Made by a program: the position numbers and the translations under genes
Part shown: positions 40,101 to 48,159 of the stretch, piece by piece
Numbering within the stretch: the stretch's first letter is position 1
How the letters are laid out: each line of letters opens with the position of its first letter
Source of the DNA: Sphingobium sp.
GTDB lineage: Bacteria > Pseudomonadota > Alphaproteobacteria > Sphingomonadales > Sphingomonadaceae
Direction of reading: 5' to 3'
DNA length: 64,000 nt
Assembly (NCBI GenBank): GCA_009360885.1
Contig: SPEL01000002.1
Coordinates: 682,001 to 746,000 of the forward strand
Notes under the pieces: generated by a model
What the model was told of the DNA's origin: nothing
Databases searched by the model: none
The model's input: only the letters and a program-made list of their open reading frames with translations

Positions 40101-41864
40101 CTGCGCTGCGCCACCATCATGCAGCTCCAGCTTGAAACGATGCACATAGCCCGCCTGCCCCTGATGCAGCGGGGTCGCCTTTTCCTCTATCACCCGGAAA
40201 CCAAAATTTTCAAAGGCGGGGACAGCGTCGGAAAGGGCAATGGCAGTCTGGCTGTATAATTTCAGCCGCAGACGATTGTCACTATCGCTATCCTGCCGAT
40301 AGATACGGGCGCGACGGTCTTTTTCACCGGTCAGCGCCGCCAGTTCCACAATATCAATGGCGGCATCACCCACACTCGCGCCAAGGCGGTAATTGGGCGG
40401 AAAGCCATCGGCATAACGATCCGCCAGTGCAGCAGCTTTCTCCGCGCCAACCAGCGCCGCCAGAGCATCCTCTACACCCGGTGCCCAACCCCGCACCATC
40501 TGCCGCAGCATATGATCCAGCGCGGCCTCATCCGGCGGTGTTCCTCCTTCGCGCAGATCCAGCGTGAAACGCAGCAACGCCAGACCGTCTTCTTCCAGCG
40601 CCATGGACCAGCTCAGCAATGGCGCATTTGCGGCCTTCACCAGCATATCCTGTATAGCAACCCGGCGGGCGGTGGACACATCATCCCTCGGCACCCATGC
40701 AAAGGCATAAAGATGCCGCGCCAGTGCCGAAGTCGCCAGCACAAGGCGCGCACGGGGCCGGTCAGACAGAGACATCAATGTGAGTGCCAGCTTCTCCACC
40801 GTATCCCGGTCAAAGCCAATCAGCACATCATGCGGCAACAGCGTCAGCGCATGATAGAGCGCCTTGCCCGCATGGCCGGACATATCAAAGCCATGTTTTT
40901 CCAGCAGCATCGACAGCATCGAACGCAGCATCGGCACCTTATCCGGCGCAGCAGCCAGCGCGGCGCTGGTCCACATACCTGCATGAATGGAAAGAGCTGT
41001 GATCTCCCGCCCTTCGCGTATCGGCACGATGAACAGGTCGAGCAGCCCCCCGCGATGCACACGGGACGCACTGTTGCTCTTGATGATGAGCGGCGCACGA
41101 TTGCCTTCTTCAAACCATGCAAAGGCAGCATCAATAGTCGCCGGGGCGAGCAGCGACGCATTTCCCTTTACCGTGCAAATACCCAGCGCCTCACTGCACT
41201 GGCCATCTCGCCCGCATATCTGATAGCCGGTTTGCGTCATGTTGCGATTAAGCAGCCAGCGCAGCAATGCGGCGCCTTCATCCTCTACCAGCCGGTCCGC
41301 ATCGGCGACCATCGCCTCCCGCATATGCGGCCAGTCTGCAACAGCAGCGCGAACATCGGCCAGCGTGGCCGAAAGCTCTTCCTCAATCCCTTCCCGCTGC
41401 CGGGCAGAGGCACGATCTACCGCGATATACACAAAAGATTCGCGCCGCGCACCGGGGCTGTCATCTGGTAATAGAGCCAGCAGCGCCCCATTTGCATCGC
41501 GCTCAACACTCACCACCGGGTGCAACAGGCGCTGAATCACCAGCCCATGCTGGGTCAGGCAATGGGCCATGCTATCTACCAGAAACGGCATGTCATCATT
41601 AATGACCGCAATCCGCAGGGGCGTTGCCGAAGCAGAGGCCAGCACAGAGGCACTATCGTCTGAGGCTTGCGTCAATGTCTCTATAACGATGGTAGGCGTG
41701 CCGGGGTGACGTACCGCCGCAGCCCGCGCCATGAACAGGGCAATATGCCGTGCATCGCTCTCATCAAGCCCTTCTTGCTCACCGGGCAAAACGCCCTGAG
41801 CAAGTTCCTCCAGCAATGCACTGAGGAGCGGTGAACTCTCTTCCATATCGTCACTGATCATCAT
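37176..41864 (-). CDS. gdhB: NAD-specific glutamate dehydrogenase, large (about 180 kDa) class
   Basis: 1562 residues, the size of the large NAD-GDH class. N-terminal ACT-like regulatory regions ([23 protein letters not shown]) come first. The catalytic domain lies near residues 780-1150: [55 protein letters not shown], and [19 protein letters not shown]. It converts glutamate to 2-oxoglutarate and ammonium. GGGAG precedes the ATG at 41864. Single gene, with a PAS protein upstream on the same strand. Confidence 0.95.
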   Translation of the reverse strand: [1562 protein letters not shown]

Positions 41865-42070
41865 TATCTCCCTGCATGTAACAAAGCAGTCCTTTGCAGA
41901 TCAGCGCATCTCCCTATAGCAGAGCAAGATACGCCATTCCCTGCCGTACATCATGACGCGAAAGCAAAGGAAGGCAACCGCCACCCATCGGATTTATTGC
42001 ATGTTTATCGCACAGATTTATTGCGATGCGCGGGGAACCCGCCGAGAAATGCCAGATCACAACACAGCGT

Positions 42071-42721
42071 TCAGTTGCTCTTAATGCCTTTTTCGCTGTC
42101 CTGCCCCTCGGCGGAGAGGCCGCGTACCCCAGAGGACTGCTCCTGCTCCATGACCATGCGTAGTTCTGCATCCAGCCCCGCGAGCAGGCTATCACTCGCC
42201 ACTTCTTTCCAGTTCACGACGATATAGAGAAAACCGGGCAGACCCGCAGGCCCGGTAAAAGGCATCATCATTCCACGAGACAGGATTTCCGCGCCGCGTT
42301 GATTGATGAATTCCGCCTCAAAGGCTACCGGTTCCCTGATGTCAGATGCAGTCTGACAATGATCTGCAATCTGGCTTAGCAGAGAATGCTGCGGCACCTG
42401 CCCCAGATGCTCCGGCACCACCTCGATACCGCACTCCTGCTGTATGGCTGTGCCCAGATATAAAATCCGGCCTTCTTCGGCCTTATCTGCGGGCTCTAAC
42501 AAAAGGCTATAAGGCGCAAATTCACCGGCATGATGTGGATCCAGCGCAGAGAGTTCCGGTATTTCCTGCCCTCCCCGCAGGGACAGCCAGTAATTACGCG
42601 CACGCACCTGCATGCGGCGTTCCTGCACCGTAACAATGGGCGGCAGTTCGATAGCGTCGGGATATTCTGCATTGCTGATGTCAGGATCAGCATCATTTGC
42701 CTGTTTCCGCTTCCTCGTCAT
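42071..42721 (-). CDS. PAS-domain protein (PAS_5 family)
   Basis: 216 residues. Residues about 35-165 match the PAS_5 group common in alphaproteobacteria: RNYWLSLRGGQEIPELSALDPHHAGEFAPYSLLLE near the start and MMMPFTGPAGLPGFLYIVVNWKE at the end. No catalytic output domain is attached. It is probably a signalling or partner protein. 206 bases upstream of gdhB on the same strand, with no clear terminator between. Confidence 0.75.
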   Translation of the reverse strand: MTRKRKQANDADPDISNAEYPDAIELPPIVTVQERRMQVRARNYWLSLRGGQEIPELSALDPHHAGEFAPYSLLLEPADKAEEGRILYLGTAIQQECGIEVVPEHLGQVPQHSLLSQIADHCQTASDIREPVAFEAEFINQRGAEILSRGMMMPFTGPAGLPGFLYIVVNWKEVASDSLLAGLDAELRMVMEQEQSSGVRGLSAEGQDSEKGIKSN

Positions 42722-42976
42722 CGAACATTATCCATCAATAATGGGCTTCTCTTTGCCTTAAGCAATAATCATGGCAGGCCATGGTTAATAATATACTACT
42801 CTGCCATGAAAGAACGGATGAGCCTAACATGATAAGCAGAAGGAATGTGTACGCCTGACGCCCTGACAGGATGAGATGTTACATTTTTCTGCGTCACAGA
42901 GTGATGATGCGACTTGCCAGCATTGCAGAGTGCTGTTATGCGCAGCGCCGTTGTTGCCGTATAAACGGCGCGATAT

Positions 42977-43052
42977 GCCGCTTTAGCTCAGTTGGTAGAG
43001 CACATCATTCGTAATGATGGGGCCACAGGTTCGAGTCCTGTAAGCGGCACCA
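42977..43052 (+). tRNA. tRNA-Thr (anticodon CGT)
   Basis: A full cloverleaf is visible. The acceptor arms GCCGCTT/AAGCGGC pair, with discriminator A and encoded CCA (43050-43052). The D stem is GCTC/GAGC. The anticodon stem CATCA/TGATG holds loop TTCGTAA with CGT at 43010-43012, reading ACG. The T stem is ACAGG/CCTGT with TTCGAGT. Its 3' half is the integration target of the mobile elements to the right. Confidence 0.97.
43008..43052 (+). repeat. att core, left copy (tRNA 3' half)
   Basis: These 45 bases recur exactly at 55860-55904, starting in the anticodon loop and ending with CCA. Upstream of 43008 the two sites differ at once. Integrases of this type use the 3' end of tRNA genes, so the copies bound element 1. 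Confidence 0.9.
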
Positions 43053-43340
43053 CCTTCCTAGAGATACATTAGCAAGGAAATAGGCGGACTTAGCTGCGGA
43101 AGTGCCTTTGCGTGGGACGCTCTCTGGGTAATGTCTGGGTGATGCTTCCGCCCAATGGCCCGGTCTGACCCACGATAAAGGCCGTTAGCTTCAATAGCAT
43201 TGCGGCTTACTGCTGGAAGTGGGTTAATGCGCTTCAATGCAGAACGCCATCACCCCACCGTGCCGAACAAAACAGGGAAAAGGGGTAAAAGGGGTGATTT
43301 CACCTGTTTCCCTGTTTTACCCCTTTTGCTTGGCGTCGGG
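43053..43340. other. Conserved left end of element 1 with candidate integrase arm sites
   Basis: About 90% identical to 55905-56190. It contains tandem CTGGGTAATG and CTGGGTGATG (about 43125-43147), a candidate arm-type or host-factor site, and from 43264 a hairpin block with AAAACAGGGAAA/TTTCCCTGTTTT arms and a TTACCCCTTTT tail. No gene is seen. Confidence 0.65.
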
Positions 43341-43453
43341 GCGGGGCAACAACGGGTCCGCACCCACCGTCAGCACTTTAGGGCTACCGCCTCAGAGATG
43401 CTCCATTGCCATCGTGCCACCTCATCTTGTGGCTCAGTCTGTTTATCGCGCCT

Positions 43454-44983
43454 CTAGATGCTGCGGTCAGGCCATATACCATGATTACCCGGAGAAAGAA
43501 TCCCAACCGGATCAATAGCATTCTTGATCTTGGAGTACATCCGTCCGAGAGCATCATCATTGAACGAGAACGTTTCAGCCACCTCATCTACTAATGCAAC
43601 ATGTGAACGATAAGGCGCACACCCCCAATCACGGGCCTGCGCATATAAATCGCGTGCAGCATTGCGAGCGGCTTTCACCTGATCAGGATCAGATGCATCA
43701 AACATCAACATACATGCAGCAACCATACTTCGCGGATTACACAGCATGCCAACAGGCCCCAGCACCCCATGACGACCCGCTATCTCACGCATGGCCTGAT
43801 CAAGCCGCAACGCAGCTTCACCCGTGAAAGGGATAACAGGCGACACATCCATATGACCAAATGTTTCACCGAAAACGGAACGAAGCCGATCAAGCAGCAC
43901 CTGATTGGGAATACCTGCCGAGATATAATCGCGAGGTTCAACCTCATCCGGCCCAGCATCTCCAGCATAAGTCCGTAGCTCAATCTCCGCATTCGGCAAA
44001 ACCGCATGGATCGCCTTCTGGAGAATGGATTGACGTTGCGAAACCATATCGGCACGACCATAAAAGCCAAAGCGAACATTCCACCGTCCTGGACGCAATA
44101 CCGTTCTGAGGTTCGCCACAGTAAAGCGCCCTTGCCCGATATTGGCCACGTCGTCGCCCACCGGGGTACCAACAATCATCGGTATCCCCTGCAATATGCC
44201 CTCTTGCAACAAAGGTCGCATGGCCTCAATAAGTGGAACGATATCATGTTCTTGCTGGCACAAAATTGTGCCGACGGCTTTCACCTCTGGTTGCGGCATC
44301 AGCCACAGTCCAGCCTTCGTCACCACTCCAAAATTGGATTGCTTAAAAAGGTCATCAAGTGAAGGGCCGAAACCCCTACGATGACAAGACCAGAGTGGGC
44401 TATTAGGGATTGCTCCCTGCCCAGTCCGTAACAATGTGCCATCTGCCAGTACCGTTTCCAGCCCGCACAAGGCAGAACTATGATCCCCCAATATATTATA
44501 GCCGTAGCCATGCTCAAGCGCATTACCAATTATGCTGCCCCAGCCCAGATCGGGGACAGACATCATCAACGGTATTTTCTCGTCGCGTAGAGCCTGATAA
44601 AGCTGGTGGAAACTAACACCCGGCTCGATCAATGCATATCCTTGCTGCGCATTAATCTCAAGAATGCGATTCATTCTTCGCAAATTTAGAACAATTGCAC
44701 CGTTCTTGACTGGCGCAGAACCACCATAACCGTAATTCCGTCCCATAGACGAAGTCCACAAATGGACTTTTAACTCATTTGCCACGGCAAGCGCGGCCTG
44801 CACTTGATCAACAGTCTCCGGCTGTATCACTAGTGCGGCGCGATGCGATTGCGCTTCAGGCCCTTCAAAGGGGTCCCGAAACTCATCAAAAATCACCCCA
44901 TCAGCCAACACTGCTCCGGCACCCAGCAACGACGTGAAACGCTCCCGTGCTGCATATAATGCTCCCAAGTCATTGCCTGTCAT
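43454..44983 (-). CDS. Covalent-FAD oxidoreductase, vanillyl-alcohol oxidase / p-cresol methylhydroxylase type
   Basis: 509 residues. A PCMH-type FAD domain has VIQPETVDQVQAAL, then SSMGRNYGYGGSAP and LIEPGVSFHQLYQAL near residue 130. The family-specific GYGYNILGDHSSALCGLETVLADG follows near 175, and the end AIDPVGILSPGNHGIWP is typical of PchF/EugH/VAO proteins. These enzymes oxidise 4-alkylphenols such as p-cresol or vanillyl alcohol. No cytochrome subunit gene is adjacent, so an oxidase (VAO-like) mode is possible. It is cargo in element 1, in the slot where element 2 has an unrelated gene. A palindrome at 45073 may be its operator. Confidence 0.88.
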   Translation of the reverse strand: MTGNDLGALYAARERFTSLLGAGAVLADGVIFDEFRDPFEGPEAQSHRAALVIQPETVDQVQAALAVANELKVHLWTSSMGRNYGYGGSAPVKNGAIVLNLRRMNRILEINAQQGYALIEPGVSFHQLYQALRDEKIPLMMSVPDLGWGSIIGNALEHGYGYNILGDHSSALCGLETVLADGTLLRTGQGAIPNSPLWSCHRRGFGPSLDDLFKQSNFGVVTKAGLWLMPQPEVKAVGTILCQQEHDIVPLIEAMRPLLQEGILQGIPMIVGTPVGDDVANIGQGRFTVANLRTVLRPGRWNVRFGFYGRADMVSQRQSILQKAIHAVLPNAEIELRTYAGDAGPDEVEPRDYISAGIPNQVLLDRLRSVFGETFGHMDVSPVIPFTGEAALRLDQAMREIAGRHGVLGPVGMLCNPRSMVAACMLMFDASDPDQVKAARNAARDLYAQARDWGCAPYRSHVALVDEVAETFSFNDDALGRMYSKIKNAIDPVGILSPGNHGIWPDRSI

Positions 44984-45072
44984 TTGTATTCCCCTCTCCC
45001 TTCCACGGATGTTCCGCGCCCGATTAACATATCCTCTAGCGGAATCATTCTTTCTACAAGAACCACGTTCTA

Positions 45073-45090
45073 TTTATTCCGTGGAATAAA
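45073..45090. promoter_or_regulatory. Perfect palindrome, candidate operator of the flavoprotein gene
   Basis: TTTATTCCGTGGAATAAA is an 8-bp perfect inverted repeat about 90 bases before the start at 44983. Symmetric sites of this kind are bound by dimeric regulators. No regulator gene is adjacent, so the binder is unknown. Confidence 0.45.
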
Positions 45091-45318
45091 AGCCTACATG
45101 TTTTAGTTTGTCAATCGATGTAGTGATGCAGCAGTAGAACTTTCAGCTCTCGCAACAAGCCGTCAGTCTTTTTCATCATGAATGGTAACGGAACGATATA
45201 GTTAAGCAGCATAGCCGCATTTCACTGACACTCTCATGCGTCTCAACCGCTTTTGGCCAGCGGACGCTAATACCTGACAGTCGCCTAGCCACCCATTTCA
45301 ACATTCACGAAATGCACT

Positions 45319-45379
45319 GAATGAAGGCGGTCAAGGCGGTCGAACTGCACCCTCACCGCCTTCACCGCCCTGAAATCAC
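45319..45379. repeat. GGCGGT hairpin repeat, copy 1
   Basis: GAATGAAGGCGGTCAAGGCGG faces CACCGCCTTCACCGCCCTGA. Related blocks are at 48241 and 51273 in the same element. It lies just upstream of the structured RNA. Confidence 0.6.
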
Positions 45380-45401
45380 CCTGCCATGAAAAGTCGCAAA
45401 T

Positions 45402-45762
45402 GCCCTGCGCAAAGCGGGGTATCTTATATGGTAGGCGCAAAGCACCCTTGCGAAGTGGTGCGATAGGCGGCAAATAGCTCTGGCCTTGCGTGAAAGTCGC
45501 AAGGTGGGGCGTGAGAACCTCAACGAATGAACTCGGTTCCAGTTATCTGGGGCCGGGTGGCATGCGCGCATGTCCAGTCGGCTTCGGTCGATAAAGGCGC
45601 ATGCGCCTGTAATTCGTCAGGTTCTCAACATCCGGCTCAGGCCGCTGCCCCAAGAGGACATAGGGGTAGCCAGAGGTCATCAGCCAAACGCTCCCCGCAA
45701 TACGGCAGGGGGGCAATATGCACAGCATCCATATCATCACATCCGCTTTTGCGGCTGATCGC
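45402..45762 (+). ncRNA. Long structured RNA with covariation (copy 1), upstream of SHOCT-DUF805
   Basis: Helices seen: CCCTGC/GCGGGG with loop GCAAA (45403-45419); GCACC/GGTGC with GCGA tetraloop (45442-45461); CCTTGCG/CGCAAGG (45484-45504); long-range GAGAACCT/AGGTTCTC (45513-45520 with 45619-45626) and ACGAAT/ATTCGT (45523-45528 with 45612-45617); GCATGCGC/GCGCATGC (45560-45567 with 45597-45604), capped by a C(TTCG)G hairpin; GCTGCCCC/GGGGTAGC; a CCGC-TTTT-GCGG hairpin near the end. The homologue at 57096 changes both strands of the long-range and inner helices together, so RNA structure is selected. The DUF805 start codon is at 45804. Structured RNAs linked to DUF805 genes have been named before; identity is unchecked. 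Confidence 0.8.
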
Positions 45763-45803
45763 TGCGTGCCTGCCATTTTCCAAACATCATATGGAGATCA
45801 GCT

Positions 45804-46349
45804 ATGATCGACGAAAATGCAGTCAATCGCATTGAAGACCTGCACAAGCTCAAGGAAGCAGGTGTCATCACCGAAGAAGAATTTGATAAAGCCAAGCAGG
45901 AATTACTGTTTCGTCCTCGTCCAGCCAAGACCGCCAGCCAGAAGATGCAAGTCTTTTCTGGCGGTGCCAATGAACTGCCCGGTGATGATGATTTCATCGG
46001 CTGGATGTTTTTGCCCCTACGGAAATATGCGGACTTTGATGGACGCTCCTGCCGCAAAGAATATTGGATGTTTGCACTACTCTACATAGCAGCACTCTTT
46101 ATCGGCGGCGTGTTTTCCATTGCTTCGGTTGAACTAGGCATGACATTGATGTCCCTATTCATCCTTGCGGTATTTATTCCGACAGTCGCCGTACAGGTAC
46201 GACGGATGCACGATCAGGACAAGAGCGGCTGGTTCGTGCTGTTCAACATCATCCCGTATGTCGGCTGGATCATTGGCATCATTTTCATGCTGATTGACGG
46301 CACTGAAGGCGACAACCGTTACGGCCCTGACCCCAAGGGCCGGGCATGA
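45804..46349 (+). CDS. SHOCT-DUF805 membrane protein
   Basis: 181 residues. Residues 1-36 are a SHOCT domain (RIEDLHKLKEAGVITEEEFDKAKQELL). Residues about 62-178 are DUF805: YADFDGRSCRKEYWMF, then three to four membrane helices, then VQVRRMHDQDKSGWFVL, IDGTEGDNRYGPDP. DUF805 function is unknown; it is a helical membrane domain. The gene sits at the head of a run of small membrane genes, directly behind the structured RNA. GGAG is 8 bases upstream. The homologue at 57500 is about 60% identical. Confidence 0.9.
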   Translation: MIDENAVNRIEDLHKLKEAGVITEEEFDKAKQELLFRPRPAKTASQKMQVFSGGANELPGDDDFIGWMFLPLRKYADFDGRSCRKEYWMFALLYIAALFIGGVFSIASVELGMTLMSLFILAVFIPTVAVQVRRMHDQDKSGWFVLFNIIPYVGWIIGIIFMLIDGTEGDNRYGPDPKGRA

Positions 46350-46384
46350 TCGGCAGCAATTCTCTCTGATCAAAGGATCGCCAC

Positions 46385-47116
46385 ATGAGCGACGACAACA
46401 TAAACATCCCTCCAAAACCATCAACTTTACATGAGGTTTTGCAATGGTGCATATTCGCATGGTGCCTCATGATGATTTATCATCACTATCCCACTTTCAT
46501 TCACTTCTACATAAAAGGCATATCGAAGATAGCAGGTTCAGGCTTAGAGCTTCCTCTCTCACTCCTTTCGATCACAATCGCCATATTATTAGCAGTACTG
46601 CACTTACCACTGGTCTATTTCAAATTATCTCGAATTGTTAGATTCATACTGTACCCAGCCCTGATTTTACCTCCAGCCCTTCTCACCCTCGCTGTGAAAT
46701 ATATAGATGACGCCTATGCAAAAACTCCGGAGGGAGCGGAATCAGCGGCTCAAATCGAAACGCGAAAGCATGAAAGGCAACAAGAAATAGACGAAATGGA
46801 TGAGCTATTTGAAAGTATCGGCGGAACCAAGGAATACCGCGCCGCGAGAGAGAAAGAATTAGAGGATGTTAGATCCTGTCTGTCATCGGATGGGCGTTTT
46901 TCAGCGCTGGAACAGGAAGTAAAAAGCAGGGTGCATAACCCTGATGCCTTCAAACATATTGAAACGCAGGTAGGTTCATATCCTGATGGCTATAATATGC
47001 AGGTGACGTTTCAGGCGCAGAATGGCTTTGGAGCTACCCAGACTGCAACAATCAGGGCCAGAATCGCTACAGAGGATTGCACCATCATTTCCACCAGCGG
47101 CTTTGATCCCGAATGA
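46385..47116 (+). CDS. Hypothetical membrane protein with coiled-coil region
   Basis: 243 residues. Three hydrophobic helices lie in the first 110 residues (LQWCIFAWCLMMIYHH, LPLSLLSITIAILLAVL, FILYPALILPPALLTLAV). Residues about 125-185 are charged and helical (HERQQEIDEMDELFESIGG). The last 50 look beta-rich with DGYNMQVTFQAQNGFG. I do not recognise it. AAAGGA precedes the ATG. Its stop overlaps the next start by four bases. It has no counterpart in element 2. Confidence 0.75.
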   Translation: MSDDNINIPPKPSTLHEVLQWCIFAWCLMMIYHHYPTFIHFYIKGISKIAGSGLELPLSLLSITIAILLAVLHLPLVYFKLSRIVRFILYPALILPPALLTLAVKYIDDAYAKTPEGAESAAQIETRKHERQQEIDEMDELFESIGGTKEYRAAREKELEDVRSCLSSDGRFSALEQEVKSRVHNPDAFKHIETQVGSYPDGYNMQVTFQAQNGFGATQTATIRARIATEDCTIISTSGFDPE

Positions 47117-47436
47117 TCGCCAGGATATTCCTGTGCTTCCTGATCCTTGGAGTGATTGCATGGGCCGTCAAGCTGCTGGTCATCGCAGCGATTGTGCTGG
47201 CGCTGATTTCCTTCATCATCAGACCGCTCGATACGGTGGTGGCCATTATAGCCTTATTGTTCACCGGCTTCGTCATTGCAAAGCCCCTCATCGGCATACC
47301 GCTGTTGCTGGTGGTGCTGGCGTTCAACCATGCACGAAAGCAGGAGAAGGCACCGGAGGTGCAATATCGCACTGTCTCCTATGACCGCCTCATAATGCCG
47401 CATCAAAGGGAAGAACCCCGACAAGGGGATAAATAG
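47113..47436 (+). CDS. Small membrane protein
   Basis: 107 residues, three likely membrane helices (LFCFLILGVIAWAVKLLVI region, IAAIVLALISFII, VVAIIALLFTGFVI) and a polar C-terminal tail. Overlaps the preceding gene by ATGA. Element 2 has a similar-sized membrane protein in the same slot (58048). A terminator follows directly. Confidence 0.75.
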   Translation: MIARIFLCFLILGVIAWAVKLLVIAAIVLALISFIIRPLDTVVAIIALLFTGFVIAKPLIGIPLLLVVLAFNHARKQEKAPEVQYRTVSYDRLIMPHQREEPRQGDK

Positions 47437-47460
47437 CCCCATCATCATCCCATCACAGAC

Positions 47461-47490
47461 CCTCGGAGCCAACAGGTTCCGGGGGTTTTT
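47461..47490 (+). terminator. Intrinsic terminator immediately before the 47508 gene
   Basis: CCTCGGAGCC/GGTTCCGGGG, 10-bp stem with AACA loop, followed by GTTTTT. The next ribosome-binding site (GGAG) begins only about 7 bases later. Confidence 0.85.
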
Positions 47491-47507
47491 CATTTTGGAG
47501 AAACGCC

Positions 47508-47753
47508 ATGTGGAAACGATTGCTTTTCTATGCCCTCATACTTGGCCTCATCGTCCTGGCAGCACAGACGCTTCATGCCCTCCTGCCCCTCATCCTATGC
47601 GGCGGGATAATCTATGCGCTGATCGTCAATCCGCAATTCGTGCTGGGAACGACAGCCATGCTGGTCATCGGGCTGGCTCTCTATCGCTTCCCGATACTGC
47701 TGCTGCTCTTATCCCTCGGTATCGGCCTGCTGGTCGTCAAGCAGCACCGCTAA
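47508..47753 (+). CDS. Small membrane protein
   Basis: 81 residues, almost all hydrophobic, three helices (LLFYALILGLIVLAA, ALLPLILCGGIIYALI, FPILLLLLSLGIGLLVV) with a short basic tail. GGAG is 8 bases before the ATG and follows directly on a terminator hairpin. Unknown function. Confidence 0.72.
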   Translation: MWKRLLFYALILGLIVLAAQTLHALLPLILCGGIIYALIVNPQFVLGTTAMLVIGLALYRFPILLLLLSLGIGLLVVKQHR

Positions 47754-47767
47754 TCCATCCTCACACA

Positions 47768-47789
47768 CCCTCGGTTCGCCGGGGGTTTT
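47768..47789 (+). terminator. Intrinsic terminator immediately before the 47809 gene
   Basis: CCCTCGG, TTCG loop, CCGGGGG, then TTTTCTTTT. The GGAG ribosome-binding site of the next gene begins about 8 bases after the T run. Confidence 0.82.
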
Positions 47790-47808
47790 CTTTTATGGAG
47801 AACCATCC

Positions 47809-48159
47809 ATGCACATCATCACACAGCCAGCCGATGCAGAGGCCATTACGGACCCGGCATTGCTGGCACTGGTCAACGAACGCATCCCCCTGCTGGACCT
47901 TGCACCCATCGTCATTGTCAAGGCAGACGACACGGAGGCCGACATCATCAACGCCATTGGCTTCTCGCCACTGGTCAATCGCGTGGATGGCATTGCCTAT
48001 CCGTCCCCGGAGTTCGTCCCTTCTTGGGATGTCATCGAACAACATCAGGGCTGGACAGAGCTTATCTACGTTACCGCTGATGATGGCTCCGGGGTCATTA
48101 TGCTGATAGCCAAAGGCAATCATGATCTTTCGCAGATGCTGAAAGAGCATCAGACTTAG
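47809..48159 (+). CDS. Conserved element protein of unknown function (116 residues)
   Basis: 116 residues, acidic, no membrane segment. It begins MHIITQPADAEAITDP and has LAPIVIVKADDTEADI, YPSPEFVPSWDVIEQHQGW and ELIYVTADDGSGVIMLI. The paralogue at 58892 is about 92% identical, the best-conserved gene besides the integrase. In each element it is the last small gene before the replicase. I cannot assign a function. GGAG lies before the ATG. Confidence 0.82.
   Translation: MHIITQPADAEAITDPALLALVNERIPLLDLAPIVIVKADDTEADIINAIGFSPLVNRVDGIAYPSPEFVPSWDVIEQHQGWTELIYVTADDGSGVIMLIAKGNHDLSQMLKEHQT

Noticed and set aside
45402-45762. The structured RNA considered as a group I or group II intron
   Set aside because: No interrupted gene, no intron-encoded protein, and no recognisable catalytic core (such as a domain V-like hairpin) at the expected place. 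It sits as a leader instead.
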